Assembly (NCBI GenBank): GCA_022451485.1
Contig: JAKUQS010000005.1
Coordinates: 105,083 to 169,082 of the forward strand
Origin: Gammaproteobacteria bacterium
GTDB taxonomy: Bacteria; Pseudomonadota; Gammaproteobacteria; Arenicellales; UBA868
Length of the DNA: 64,000 bases
Direction: 5' to 3'
This document shows, in pieces, positions 26,708-36,019 of the stretch. The notes beneath the pieces were generated by a model. It was not told the origin of the DNA. It saw only the letters and a program-made list of their open reading frames with translations, and searched no databases. Position 1 is the first letter of the stretch. Every line of letters starts with the position of its first letter. Position numbers and translations under genes: made by a program.

Positions 26708-28420
26708 TCATGCAATGGGGAGTGATTGCGCTCCGCGTACTAAACGGCCAGGTAACTCTCCGGTATGTGCGCCGTTGGTGAGTGTTTCAATGCCTCCAAC
26801 AAATGTGTGCAGATAACCTTCTGCGTATTGAATTAGGCGCTTGCCGTTCGCCGGAAGATCGTGCAGGAGTCGAGGTTTCTTGACACGAATCGCTGTTGGG
26901 TCAACGATATTAATGTCCGCCCGATACCCTGGTGCCAGTACACCACGATCAAGTAAGCCAAATGTTTGAGCGGTTTTAGAGGTTTGTTTCGCGACGAGGA
27001 ATTCGAGATCTAGTTTAGGTCCTCGGACACGATCACGGCCCCAGTGTTGAAGCATAAAGGTTGGGTACCCTGCATCACAGATTGTTGCAACATGAGCGCC
27101 CGCATCACCCAACCCGCAAATGGTATGCTTTGATGTCAACATTTCATGTAATACATCAAAGTTACCGTCAGCGTAGTTTTCAAAAGTATGCAGCAGGAAA
27201 TTCTCCCCATCAGCGATACTAAGTAAATCAAGTGCCAGCAGCCACGGGCTGATGCCCATTGACGCTGCTCTCGCCCGAATCGATGTGTCGGGCATCGGTT
27301 CATAATCAGGCACTTCGCTCAGTTCGTAAGTGCGATCAAAGGCATTTTCAATCCAGCGACTGTGGGAGTCATCGAAAGGTTGTTCGCCCAGTTGTTTGCG
27401 AAGCGCCTGATTAGTTCGCAGATTCAGGGCCTGTTCAGCTAAGGATAGTTGACTGATCTGTTGCCACGCAGGGTGGCTGGAAAATGGATTCACGCTGCTG
27501 GCGAGACCCATGAGAATACCGATTGGTCGACAACCGACTTGTCCAGTAATTTGAAGGCCTGCTGCGTTCGCGTTGGCAATGTGTGACAGTGTTTCTCGCC
27601 ATAGATCAGGTTCCGCATTAATTTGGAGCAGTAATACAGACAATGGTCGCCCTGAAAGGCGGGCGGCGTTGATCAAAATGTTCATCTCGCCTGGCCCCAT
27701 ATCAGAATTACATTCGATGACGCCGGCATTGGCTCGCCGCATGGCTTGCGCTATCGTCGCGAGTTCGGGCTCGGTTGCCGATAGACTGGGTGTTGGTCGA
27801 CCGTCAGCGGTGCGATGTTTTACGGTGCGGGACGTTGAAAAGCCGACTGCTCCAACGGTGAGTGCTTCTTCTACGATTTGTCCCATTGTTTGCATTTCGT
27901 CATTGCTGGGCATGATGGAGTGATCGGCACCCCGTTCTCCCATGACATAAAAACGCAGCGGGCCGTGAGGCACTTGGGCGGCGACGTCCATCACTTTAGG
28001 ACTCGCATCGATTCGGGCGAGATATTCCGGGAAGGTTTGCCAGCTAAAGTCCATACCCTCGGCCAATACACTGCCGGGTATGTCTTCTACGCCTTCCATC
28101 AGGTTGATCAGATAATCCTCACTGCCTTTGTTGACTGGCGCAAAGCCAACACCACAGTTGCCAAATACTGCGGTGGTCACCCCGTGCCATGAAGATGGCG
28201 TGAGGTACGGATCCCAAGTCACCTGGCCGTCGTAATGCGTATGAATGTCAACCCACCCAGGCATAACAAGTGCACCTGCCGCGTTAATCTCACGATGACC
28301 GCGACTGACGTTGTCCCCGACGGCAGTGATGCGGTCCCCATCGATAGCGATGTCAGCTGTGCGCTGCGGTTGGCCGGTACCGTCAATGACGGTGCCACCA
28401 CGAATGACAATATCTGGCAT
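26708..28420 (-). CDS. N-acyl-D-amino-acid deacylase family amidohydrolase
   Basis: A 570-residue metal-dependent amidohydrolase. The N-terminal metal pair HTHYDGQ lies near 60-66, in the typical GWVDIHTHYDGQVTWDP context, followed by GVTTAVFGNCGVGFAP. Toward the C-terminus GLGDAGAHVATICDAG carries the conserved aspartate, and RGVLAPGYRADINIVDP is the closing beta-domain segment. D-aminoacylases of this family remove the acyl group from N-acyl-D-amino acids; related enzymes act on other amides. It starts with AAGGAAT upstream and is the last gene of the long minus-strand series with dioxygenases and enolase-superfamily genes, so it may act on an amide in the same pathway. Confidence 0.87.
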   Translation of the reverse strand: MPDIVIRGGTVIDGTGQPQRTADIAIDGDRITAVGDNVSRGHREINAAGALVMPGWVDIHTHYDGQVTWDPYLTPSSWHGVTTAVFGNCGVGFAPVNKGSEDYLINLMEGVEDIPGSVLAEGMDFSWQTFPEYLARIDASPKVMDVAAQVPHGPLRFYVMGERGADHSIMPSNDEMQTMGQIVEEALTVGAVGFSTSRTVKHRTADGRPTPSLSATEPELATIAQAMRRANAGVIECNSDMGPGEMNILINAARLSGRPLSVLLLQINAEPDLWRETLSHIANANAAGLQITGQVGCRPIGILMGLASSVNPFSSHPAWQQISQLSLAEQALNLRTNQALRKQLGEQPFDDSHSRWIENAFDRTYELSEVPDYEPMPDTSIRARAASMGISPWLLALDLLSIADGENFLLHTFENYADGNFDVLHEMLTSKHTICGLGDAGAHVATICDAGYPTFMLQHWGRDRVRGPKLDLEFLVAKQTSKTAQTFGLLDRGVLAPGYRADINIVDPTAIRVKKPRLLHDLPANGKRLIQYAEGYLHTFVGGIETLTNGAHTGELPGRLVRGAQSLPIA

Positions 28421-28500
28421 CGTATGATTCCTTCTAAGCGAACGAGGTAATTATCAAGTGTTGGGTGTTGTGTCTAGTATGGTGTGTTGAATTTTCTGAA

Positions 28501-29385
28501 TTAGCAAGCTGCAATCGGCGCCTCGTCACCGACGATGGTCGTTCGATGCATAATTCGACGTTGGGTCTGATTGTCAAAGGGGGTGACCGCATGCATTGTG
28601 CAACGGTTATCCCACATGACGACGTCGTGCTGTCGCCATTGATGGCAGTACACAAAACGATCCTGTGTAGCATGAGCAATCAGCTCATCGAGTAATGCCA
28701 TCCCTTGTTGCCCCGGTAACTGCACAATGCCAGTCATGGTATGCGGACTCAGAAAGAGTGAGTACTTGCCTGTCTCGGGATGCATTCGAACTAGTGGATG
28801 GATTACAGGTGGTAATGGAGTGTATTCGCCACGATGCTGCCTGCTATATAGCTCGTCTGAAAGTGAGAGGATGTGATCATGGCTGTGAGTAACAGTCAGG
28901 CCAGCGATTCTACTTTTGAGTTTTTCATCGAGTGCTTCATAGGCAAGGCACATGTTTGCGAACAAGGTCTCACCACCTGGCGAGGTCACTTCGATGCCAT
29001 GGAGAATGGAGCCTTTACTGGGGATGTGGCGGAAAGAACTATCTGTGTGCCAGCGCCATGACAGATTGATGTAAAGCCATTCGTTACTTTCTTGAGGAAG
29101 AATATGGCCAGCTTCATCGACATTAGACACACGATAGATTTCGGGGTGATTGGATGCGCGGTGACTGATAGAAGGATGTCGCTCCATTCTTCCAAAGTGC
29201 TGTGCGAATTGGATATGTTCCGCGTCACTAATATCTTGATCCCGGAAAAGCAGTACGGGGTGTGATAGCCACGCTTGTTTGACGGTATGGATGTGTTCCG
29301 GGTTCAAATGTCTGGCAATCGAATGCCCAAAGACTTCAGTGCCTATAGCTGGATGCAAATCTTTGGTGGTTATGTGATTCAACAT
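28501..29385 (-). CDS. TauD/TfdA family Fe(II)/2-oxoglutarate dioxygenase
   Basis: A 294-residue Fe/2OG dioxygenase. The facial-triad motif H-x-D is seen in WRWHTDSSFRH, the distal His in CTMHAVTPF, and the 2-oxoglutarate-binding Arg in the C-terminal RRIMHRTTI. The N-terminal HPAIGTEVFG resembles TauD/TfdA openings. Family members hydroxylate a carbon next to a heteroatom so that it cleaves (sulfonates, aryloxyacetates, sulfate esters, carnitine precursors). The frame has a TTG one codon upstream; ATG 29385 is preferred. It lies between the D-aminoacylase-like and hydroxyacid dehydrogenase genes on the same strand. Substrate unknown. Confidence 0.88.
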   Translation of the reverse strand: MLNHITTKDLHPAIGTEVFGHSIARHLNPEHIHTVKQAWLSHPVLLFRDQDISDAEHIQFAQHFGRMERHPSISHRASNHPEIYRVSNVDEAGHILPQESNEWLYINLSWRWHTDSSFRHIPSKGSILHGIEVTSPGGETLFANMCLAYEALDEKLKSRIAGLTVTHSHDHILSLSDELYSRQHRGEYTPLPPVIHPLVRMHPETGKYSLFLSPHTMTGIVQLPGQQGMALLDELIAHATQDRFVYCHQWRQHDVVMWDNRCTMHAVTPFDNQTQRRIMHRTTIVGDEAPIAAC

Positions 29386-29439
29386 CAAAAGAGTTTAGTT
29401 AAATAACGCTTGATCTTGATTGCTAGAAGTTATCGTAGC

Positions 29440-30435
29440 TTAGTCATAACGGCCTAAGACTTCCCGATTCACCACGGCCGCGGGATCAATGGTCCCGTCA
29501 AACACGTCCAACACATTTTGAATCATTTCAATAGCGGTTCTTTTCAGGCTTTCCTGTGTGACGCCCGCACTATGTGGGCTGACAATCACATTGTCGAAGG
29601 AAAACAATGGGTTGTCGCTTGTTGGTGGCGCGGGTTCTCCGACGAAGACATCAACGCCCGCGCCTGCAATAGCGTTAGATCGTAGTGCGCTGACCAGAGC
29701 AGTTTCATCAACGACGCCGCCACGGGCGGTATTAATGACAAACGCGTTTGATTTCATTTCTGCGAATTGTTGTTCCCCAAGAATTCCTCTCGTCTCGTCA
29801 TTAAGCGGTGTGTGAACAGTGATCGCGTCTGCCTGTGTCACGCCGTGATTGAGATCCGTGATAACACGGCATTCGGCACGTTGGATTATTTCTTTGTCGA
29901 CGTACGGGTCGTAAACGCTGACCTCCATACCGAATGCGCGGGCACGCGGAGCGACTTGTCGACCGATTCGTCCGAAACCAATGATGAGTAGATGTTTATC
30001 GGCAATTTCCACACCACGGCCGGTTCCTCTTAGCTGGGCAAAGCCTCCGGCACGGGTTTCCTGATGATGATAGACACCTTGCTTAGCCAGGCTCAGGAGC
30101 ATGAACATTGCGTGTTCCGCGACTGATACTGCGTTGCTATGAATGGCGATGGCCAGCGGGATACTTCGCTTGGTCAAGGTGGCTACGTCAACTGAATCAT
30201 AGCCGACCCCGTGACGTGCAACGACACCGAGATGAGGTGCTGCATTGATCACGTCGCCGTTGATCAGGGCGGTACGCACAGCGATGGCATGGGCATCGGT
30301 GACATTGTTGAGTATTTCTGCTGGTGTCTGAGATTCAAGAATCTGGTACTCAACATCGGGCCGAGCGGCTAACAGTTCGATGCCGGCCGGATGAATATTC
30401 GGAATGACCAATACTTTTTTCTTATTGTCTCCCAA
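29440..30435 (-). CDS. D-2-hydroxyacid dehydrogenase (phosphoglycerate dehydrogenase-like)
   Basis: NAD-dependent 2-hydroxyacid dehydrogenase, 331 residues. It has the coenzyme motif IIGFGRIGRQV in the middle, followed by VYDPYVD (acidic residue, NAD preference). The catalytic set is Arg in NTARGGVVDE, Glu in VFVGEPAP and His in VSPHSAGVT. No ACT domain is present, so this is not a full SerA; it more likely reduces or oxidises a 2-keto/2-hydroxy acid made by the neighbouring aldolases and dehydratases. It starts at TTG 30435 with GGGGAA upstream, 15 bases after the RraA gene. Confidence 0.88.
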   Translation of the reverse strand: MGDNKKKVLVIPNIHPAGIELLAARPDVEYQILESQTPAEILNNVTDAHAIAVRTALINGDVINAAPHLGVVARHGVGYDSVDVATLTKRSIPLAIAIHSNAVSVAEHAMFMLLSLAKQGVYHHQETRAGGFAQLRGTGRGVEIADKHLLIIGFGRIGRQVAPRARAFGMEVSVYDPYVDKEIIQRAECRVITDLNHGVTQADAITVHTPLNDETRGILGEQQFAEMKSNAFVINTARGGVVDETALVSALRSNAIAGAGVDVFVGEPAPPTSDNPLFSFDNVIVSPHSAGVTQESLKRTAIEMIQNVLDVFDGTIDPAAVVNREVLGRYD

Positions 30436-30450
30436 TGGTTTTTTCCCCGT

Positions 30451-31152
30451 TTAATGGATGTCCGTGGCATTGGCCGTGGCTTGTTTTAGTTTCTTAATGT
30501 CGAAGTCATTTGCCCGGGCAGCCTTTAGGATCACGGCTTCACGCCGAGTCAGAAGATCAATGGCGGCTGGTAACGCTTTGACGGCATCAAGAGGAATCAC
30601 TACTGCGCCGTGGCGGTCTGCATGAATAATGTCACCTGGATTGACCACCATCGAGAAGATATTGACTTCACATCCGTATTCAACGACGTGTACATGGGCG
30701 TGACTGGGTCCAATCTTCCCCGCCAGTAACTGAAAGTCGGGTGCACAGGCATCGAGATCACGGATAGACCCATTGGTCACAGCCCCGAGACACCCCAGGC
30801 CCTTATGAACGGCGGTATTCACCTCACCCCAGAATGCACCAAATCCAGGATGTGGGTCCAGGTCCTGAATCACGCTGACGGTGGGTCCGGGTGATTCGGC
30901 AATATGTTCATAATAGCCAGCGCGCTGTGCCTTGACCAGTTCGCGGTCGATAGTGGGGGCAGTGACTGCACGTACGGTAGCTGTGCGTGCATAGCCAACG
31001 ATTGGAGCCAGCTGAGGGTCGAGACACATCATGTGTTCAGTGGTGAACCCGAGGGCACGACGCTCCGGGGTTACCAATTCCAACGCGTTACAGATTGTAG
31101 GTGTGTCCCATCGGCTTAGGGTCGACAGGTCGGCATGGGTTACATCGGTCAT
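30451..31152 (-). CDS. RraA/HMG-aldolase family protein
   Basis: A 233-residue member of the RraA fold that includes 4-hydroxy-4-methyl-2-oxoglutarate/4-carboxy-4-hydroxy-2-oxoadipate aldolases. The family active-site pattern GAVTNGSIRDLDA (conserved Arg-Asp) and the C-terminal HADRHGAVVIP are present. In a catabolic island it is more likely a class II pyruvate aldolase, cleaving a 4-hydroxy-2-oxo acid to pyruvate and a second carbonyl compound, than an RNase E regulator. AAAGG precedes the ATG. It is coupled with the hydroxyacid dehydrogenase gene; the two may handle successive steps. Confidence 0.85.
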   Translation of the reverse strand: MTDVTHADLSTLSRWDTPTICNALELVTPERRALGFTTEHMMCLDPQLAPIVGYARTATVRAVTAPTIDRELVKAQRAGYYEHIAESPGPTVSVIQDLDPHPGFGAFWGEVNTAVHKGLGCLGAVTNGSIRDLDACAPDFQLLAGKIGPSHAHVHVVEYGCEVNIFSMVVNPGDIIHADRHGAVVIPLDAVKALPAAIDLLTRREAVILKAARANDFDIKKLKQATANATDIH

Positions 31153-31259
31153 CCTTTAATCTCCGCGTGCAAGTTATTCGGGCAAATCAACTCTATCATG
31201 CGACAGTTAGTATGCTTTCGATCAGATATAGATCAAGAGTGACTGAGAGATTGAGTGCG

Positions 31260-31688
31260 TTAACACCATGTGCTGTCGTAATCTCGGCCCAACATATCAG
31301 TGGTATCTCCCGATGAGTCGAAGAAGCGATTGGGTTTGATGAAAATGCCTAAGATGAGTGCCCCCTCAGGTGCGTGGGCAGCGTGGCGGCTTCCAGCGGG
31401 GCGCCATACAAATTGGCCTGTCCCGACAGCGCCATCTTCGTCGACCAAGCTACCGTCGATAACGTAGGTCTGTTCTATTTGAACATGCTGGTGATCAGGT
31501 AGCGTTGAACCTGGTGCCATTCGAACCAGCGCAGTAAGCAATCCTGTGTCCGGCTCAATTAATAACGTTTTAAAGTCGATTCCAGGGAATTGGGATGGCT
31601 CCCAGGGTAGCCCGTCGACGTTAACAAACCGAGACGCAAGTGGCGCCAGGCCTTCATGATTTGGTGCACCGGGTGTGATGGCAGTCAT
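31260..31688 (-). CDS. Cupin domain protein
   Basis: Small beta-barrel protein of 142 residues. The first cupin motif is seen in PDHQHVQIEQTYVIDGSL (two His and a Glu as metal ligands) and the second in WRPAGSRHAAHAPEG (His). This form resembles ChrR-type anti-sigma cupins and small dioxygenase or isomerase cupins. The true start is ATG 31688 with GGAGG upstream; the frame open to 31856 overlaps the preceding gene. The role is unknown: in this island it could be a sugar-acid epimerase or a dioxygenase. Confidence 0.78.
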   Translation of the reverse strand: MTAITPGAPNHEGLAPLASRFVNVDGLPWEPSQFPGIDFKTLLIEPDTGLLTALVRMAPGSTLPDHQHVQIEQTYVIDGSLVDEDGAVGTGQFVWRPAGSRHAAHAPEGALILGIFIKPNRFFDSSGDTTDMLGRDYDSTWC

Positions 31689-31752
31689 CTTTACAGTCCT
31701 CCAGATAGGTGATCCCACGTACATGAGCACAAACTGGTTATCAAAAGGGAGT

Positions 31753-32961
31753 TTAGGCAGGGTTCTCGCAGATTGATGGTGATTGGTAGAGTATTTGATT
31801 ATCAATCGTGATTTGCACCGGGCGCTGATAAGTCGACAGATTCGCTGTGTTGACATCGACGCCGATACCCGGCCGGTCAGGTATCGCTATTTCTCCATTG
31901 GCATCTGGGCTAATGGATCGCCCTGCAATAGCGGCTCCAAGTTCACTGAGTTCCGCCGGATACTCTGCTAAGTTGTGAGATTCATGGTCGGCGAACGGGG
32001 CTAGTGAGGCTGCTAGTGCAAGGTCCGATGTAAACGTATGGTTGACGAATTGACAATCAGCAGCGTGGGCCTCTATGGCTAATCTTCTACTCGGGCCAAG
32101 GCCACCTATACATCCAGCGTCAATTTGTAAGAATCTAAGATTCGCTTCGTGCATCAGTGCCACTGCGTCTTCTTCGTTCACCGCACTTTCACCACCGGCA
32201 AGCCGAATTTCAGGATACTGACGGGCAAAATTCCGATAGGCAACGCGGTCGTGGTGAGTAAAGGGTTCTTCAAGCCAGTGTACGTTGGCGTCTTCCAGCA
32301 AAGTCCGTCGGTGGGCGGCATCCTCAACGGCTGTAGGACCTCGCCAAATGCATCCGGCATCGACCAATAAAAACGTATCCGGCCCTAAACCCTCTCGAGC
32401 TGCCATTAATTGATCTCGATCTTGTTCGAGGTCTTGTCCAAATGAACCCCACCCAAACTTCGCAGCGCGGTAGCCTGAACTACGGGTATGGCGTGCTTTT
32501 TCAAGAGTGAGTGCTGGCGTCTCGCCAAAGAGCTGTGATGCGTAGGGGGTTTTAGGATGAGAGACTTTTTGCCCTAGCAGTGCCCAGGCGGGTTCTTGCA
32601 AGCGCTTGCCCAGCAGGTCCCAGCAAGCCATTTCGACACCAGAGAGGACATGAATGGCCTGCGCCAGACGCTCGCTGCCTACGCGTGCCATCTGATAGAT
32701 GGCATCGATGTCGGCGGGAACTGTCAAAGGGGCGCCGATGACCGCATCGGCAACGGGTAGGCAGGCCCCATGAGAGGGCGGGCAAAAGAAAGCTGCGATT
32801 GATGGTAAGGGTGCAGCTTCACACTCACCCCAACCTTCGTCATTCCTACTGCGCACCCGGACTAACAATGCATCCTGACTTCCATCTACATCCAGATTGA
32901 TATGCGGCATCGACAGATAGAAAAAATCGACTGCATCAATGACCGGTTTGGGAGAGGTCAT
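31753..32961 (-). CDS. Enolase-superfamily enzyme (mandelate racemase/muconate lactonizing type), copy 1
   Basis: A 402-residue two-domain enzyme. It has Lys in RAAKFGWGSFG, metal ligands in LLVDAGCIW (Asp), WLEEPF (Glu) and AGGESA (Glu), then LQIDAGCIGG and NHTFTSD, where a His is the likely acid/base. Enolase-superfamily enzymes abstract the proton alpha to a carboxylate; most bacterial members of this type dehydrate sugar acids to 2-keto-3-deoxy acids. It lies 22 bases after the second copy and 64 before the cupin gene. The substrate cannot be read from sequence, and copies 1, 2 and 3 differ in catalytic residues. Confidence 0.86.
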   Translation of the reverse strand: MTSPKPVIDAVDFFYLSMPHINLDVDGSQDALLVRVRSRNDEGWGECEAAPLPSIAAFFCPPSHGACLPVADAVIGAPLTVPADIDAIYQMARVGSERLAQAIHVLSGVEMACWDLLGKRLQEPAWALLGQKVSHPKTPYASQLFGETPALTLEKARHTRSSGYRAAKFGWGSFGQDLEQDRDQLMAAREGLGPDTFLLVDAGCIWRGPTAVEDAAHRRTLLEDANVHWLEEPFTHHDRVAYRNFARQYPEIRLAGGESAVNEEDAVALMHEANLRFLQIDAGCIGGLGPSRRLAIEAHAADCQFVNHTFTSDLALAASLAPFADHESHNLAEYPAELSELGAAIAGRSISPDANGEIAIPDRPGIGVDVNTANLSTYQRPVQITIDNQILYQSPSICENPA

Positions 32962-32983
32962 TTTTTATTTGGGGTGCATTGAA

Positions 32984-34168
32984 TCAGGCGTAGGTCGACA
33001 GCTTAGTGCGATGGGCGTTGATGAAATCCCAGTCATAAGTTACACCGAGTCCTGGGCCGCAAGGGACAGTAACATGTCCATTAGAGTCTATAGTGTCTAG
33101 TTGATCACTATAGCCACACGCGTAGACGGGCGGTACTGCGTTTGGGCAGTCGGGCCCGACTAGAGCCAACTCGTAGTAATTGGTATTTCGAATAGAGGCC
33201 GCAATCGCCCGATGAGCAGGGCCTGACGCATGAATTTCGCAGTCTAGTCCTAGCGATTCGGCAAGGTGCGCAATTTTCATGGCGCCAGTAATCCCCATAT
33301 CGTATTCGGGATCTGCACGCAAAAAATCAGTTCCACCAGCTAATACGAAATCAGCCTTCGGTTCAACACCACGGACATGCTCAGTCTGCAGTAATGGGGT
33401 CTGGATCATGCTGCGTAAGCGTTTATGCGCAAATGCTGATGTGCCGGAATCACGAAAGGGATCTTCGTACCAGAAATAGTCTGCCTCGTCACAGGCACGA
33501 CCTACATAGAGCGCATCAGCGAAGGTGCGTAGTTCGCAGGCTGGGTCCAGCATTAAGACCATACGGTCGCCGACAACCTTACGACAGTGCAGAACATTTT
33601 CCGCCTCTTCGTGGCGGTCGCCGTCATGCCAGCCATGTATCTTGAATGCCCGATAACCCATTTCATGACAAGCCAAAGCAAAGTCACCAAAGGCTTCTTT
33701 ACTGTCGAGACCGCCTTGTCGATCCCCATGATAAGTAGAGGCGTAAGTAGGGAGGTGAGTACGAAACCCGCCCAATAGTCGAGTAATCGAGACGCCGTAT
33801 TTGCGGCCGGCCAGGTCCCACAATGCGATATCGATCGGCCCATGGCCCATGTGATCATGTTGTCGAATTTCCCGTTTGAGGTCGTCGTAGATGGCCTCTC
33901 TCATCTCGGCATCGCGACCGATCAAAGCTGGAGCCAGCATATGGGTTTGGGCGAGCGCAGCCTGCGTGCCGACCCAGTGCGTAACGTATTCACCTTTGCA
34001 CCCGTCGGTTGTCAAAATTCGTACAGCGTACTTGCTAATTTCTGTTGTGGCACCTGGGCTATACCCAAGATTGTAAATCGCTGATTTTTCTTTCTCGGCA
34101 ACACCCAGATTCTGAGCCTGAAATGTAAATTCATGAACTTCTACGCGATCAATAATGGATGACTGCAT
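32984..34168 (-). CDS. Enolase-superfamily enzyme (mandelate racemase type), copy 2
   Basis: A 394-residue enzyme. The K-x-H motif sits in RAFKIHGWHDGD; metal ligands are in LMLDPACEL (Asp), YEDPF (Glu) and TEHVRG (Glu); a catalytic His lies in EIHASGPAHRA. The arrangement is that of MR-subgroup dehydratases and cycloisomerases, but with K-x-H in place of K-x-K. It sits between the DapA-like aldolase gene (6 bases upstream) and copy 1. A pairing of dehydratase then keto-acid aldolase is a common layout for sugar-acid breakdown. The exact reaction is unknown. Confidence 0.86.
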   Translation of the reverse strand: MQSSIIDRVEVHEFTFQAQNLGVAEKEKSAIYNLGYSPGATTEISKYAVRILTTDGCKGEYVTHWVGTQAALAQTHMLAPALIGRDAEMREAIYDDLKREIRQHDHMGHGPIDIALWDLAGRKYGVSITRLLGGFRTHLPTYASTYHGDRQGGLDSKEAFGDFALACHEMGYRAFKIHGWHDGDRHEEAENVLHCRKVVGDRMVLMLDPACELRTFADALYVGRACDEADYFWYEDPFRDSGTSAFAHKRLRSMIQTPLLQTEHVRGVEPKADFVLAGGTDFLRADPEYDMGITGAMKIAHLAESLGLDCEIHASGPAHRAIAASIRNTNYYELALVGPDCPNAVPPVYACGYSDQLDTIDSNGHVTVPCGPGLGVTYDWDFINAHRTKLSTYA

Positions 34169-34174
34169 CTTCTG

Positions 34175-35098
34175 CTAATTCTCCGGTAAGGGCTCTAGGG
34201 TGTTTGACCAGAAATCGAGTGTCGCAAGATTTGCCGGATCGGGCGGTAAGGATGGGCCACGGTCATAGACGGGTCCTAACTGCAGGCGTCGCGCGGCCAG
34301 TCGTTTTCCGTAGCAGAGTAGATGGTCGACGGTCAGCATAAGAAATGACAGCAGCGGTAAGACCTGCTTGAAATGATCAGTGGCGCCTGTGACATCGCCA
34401 GCATGCCAAAGGTCGAAAATATTAGCCTGGACATCACAGCATTCCACCCCCGGAATAGTTCCGGCACAGCCGGCTCGCAGGTTATCAATCAACTCCACGC
34501 CGTTGCGACCATTGAAGACCGTAAACTGGTGGCCGACTTCTTCCATGAGTCGGCTAATGTAAGGTGACGGCCCTTCAGCCTTTAGTATTTTAATCCGGGG
34601 GGCCCGTTCTGCCAGATCAAGCATGGCCTGGTTGTCTAGGCCGATCCCGATATATTCAGGCGCGTTCTGAATTCCGAGCGGTATCTTCGATGTGCTTGCT
34701 GCCTGACAAAAGAAATCAACAAGCTCGTTAGTCGTTGCGCCGCGAACAGGAGGTGGTTGTAACACGCCCCATGTGGCGCCTACCTCGCAGGCGTGGGAAA
34801 TCGCGCTTTGCTGGCCCGACAGCGTATTGTCTGTTAGCGTGACAGAAACCGGAACGCGGCCGGCTGTGTCCTCTAACGTCCATTCGAGCAGTTGGCGTTT
34901 TTCTTCGGTTGACAACTTGTTGCATTCGCTGGCAAGGCCACCGACCGCGATGCCGTGGGAGCCGGCTGCTATTGTCGCATTCACCTGTTTTCGATGCGCG
35001 TTGCGATCTAAAACATTGTCACGGGTAAAGAAGGAATACAGCATCGGATAAATGCCGAAAACCTTCATGTCCCGTGCGCCTCTCATCGTATATGCCAT
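34175..35098 (-). CDS. Dihydrodipicolinate synthase/N-acetylneuraminate lyase family protein
   Basis: A class I aldolase-type (beta/alpha)8 protein of 307 residues. The Schiff-base lysine is in KILKAEGPS (mid-protein), with GGLASECNKLSTEEK matching the family phosphate/carboxylate-binding N-terminal loop (usually G-x-x-GE). As part of a catabolic operon it probably cleaves or dehydrates a 2-keto-3-deoxy acid to pyruvate or a 2-oxoglutarate semialdehyde, rather than making lysine. ATG 35098 overlaps the end of the upstream PhyH gene by 16 bases. A second Met at 35068 (KVFGIYPMLYSFF) has a better-placed GAGAGGC and is also plausible. Confidence 0.85.
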   Translation of the reverse strand: MAYTMRGARDMKVFGIYPMLYSFFTRDNVLDRNAHRKQVNATIAAGSHGIAVGGLASECNKLSTEEKRQLLEWTLEDTAGRVPVSVTLTDNTLSGQQSAISHACEVGATWGVLQPPPVRGATTNELVDFFCQAASTSKIPLGIQNAPEYIGIGLDNQAMLDLAERAPRIKILKAEGPSPYISRLMEEVGHQFTVFNGRNGVELIDNLRAGCAGTIPGVECCDVQANIFDLWHAGDVTGATDHFKQVLPLLSFLMLTVDHLLCYGKRLAARRLQLGPVYDRGPSLPPDPANLATLDFWSNTLEPLPEN

Positions 35099-36000
35099 TC
35101 CTCATCAAGTGGAATAGCACCGACGAGTTCACCGTAACCTGCCCCAGTCGTCCCCCCAGGGTGCGGGCCGAAATAACGCGGGTCCTGAGGTTTCGATTGA
35201 GCCTGGTAGCGGACATCACATGACAGGCGAATGCGTTGGTCCGAGTCTACGTTATCAAGAGAGCCGTGCAGTAAGTGCATACCAAAGACAACGATATCGC
35301 CAGGTTTCATGTGACGAGTGAGGAGGCGGCTGGGTAGCTGCTCGGCCAGTTCAATTGGGGTTTCTGACCACGAGGCTTTCTTGTCTTTGTCGCGCGCGAC
35401 GTCAAAACCGGCGAGGGCATTTTTTACCCGGGGATGCTGGTGACTCTTCTCCATAACAAAAAGTGGTCCTAGATGAAGAGGAATGTCACCGAAAGAGATC
35501 CACACTGTGACCACCTTATCAGTCATACGGGCAAAAAATCCCGAGTCGCTGTGGAGCAGCGTTTTTCTGCCAAAGTTCGACGCACGCAGGAAGAGGTAAT
35601 CCTGTGGAATGCTGGCTTCCTCTAGGAGTACATCGCACAATTCATGTAATGCGCGCGAATGGGTGACTCGGCGCAAAGCCCAACTTTCTGAAATCTCACG
35701 CCAGAATTGTCCGAGGTCTGCGATCTTTTCTCGCCTTTGACTGGTTCCGCTATAGATACCGTCGGCCGGTGTTCCTGTTATTTCACCCGCCTCGTCAAGT
35801 CTTGAGAAAACGGCCTCTCGAATCGCCGATACATCGTCCTGAGTAAAGAAACCGGGCAGGCAAACGTAAGCATCTTCCGCAAAACGTCGTTGAATTTCAC
35901 TGGGATCCGCATCGACCGCTGTTTCCTGCATGGACGCGATCAATTGGAGCGGTGGTGTTTCACCCAGCACTTTCACATCTTTGATATCGAGACTGTTCAT
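35083..36000 (-). CDS. Phytanoyl-CoA dioxygenase (PhyH) family protein, island copy 1
   Basis: A 305-residue Fe(II)/2-oxoglutarate oxygenase. The H-x-D metal pair is in LLHSDSGFF and the third His in GMHLLHGSLDN, followed by an Arg-rich RIRLSCDVRYQ for 2-oxoglutarate. The N-terminal FAEDAYVCLPGFFTQDDV is typical of PhyH proteins. Despite the family name, many bacterial members hydroxylate non-CoA small molecules. It overlaps the DapA-like gene by 16 bases and follows enolase copy 3 by 19 bases, so it very likely acts in the same pathway. It is only distantly similar to the other two PhyH genes in the window. Confidence 0.86.
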   Translation of the reverse strand: MNSLDIKDVKVLGETPPLQLIASMQETAVDADPSEIQRRFAEDAYVCLPGFFTQDDVSAIREAVFSRLDEAGEITGTPADGIYSGTSQRREKIADLGQFWREISESWALRRVTHSRALHELCDVLLEEASIPQDYLFLRASNFGRKTLLHSDSGFFARMTDKVVTVWISFGDIPLHLGPLFVMEKSHQHPRVKNALAGFDVARDKDKKASWSETPIELAEQLPSRLLTRHMKPGDIVVFGMHLLHGSLDNVDSDQRIRLSCDVRYQAQSKPQDPRYFGPHPGGTTGAGYGELVGAIPLDEEWHIR

Positions 36001-36019
36001 TGACTTCGGGTTCGGTTGG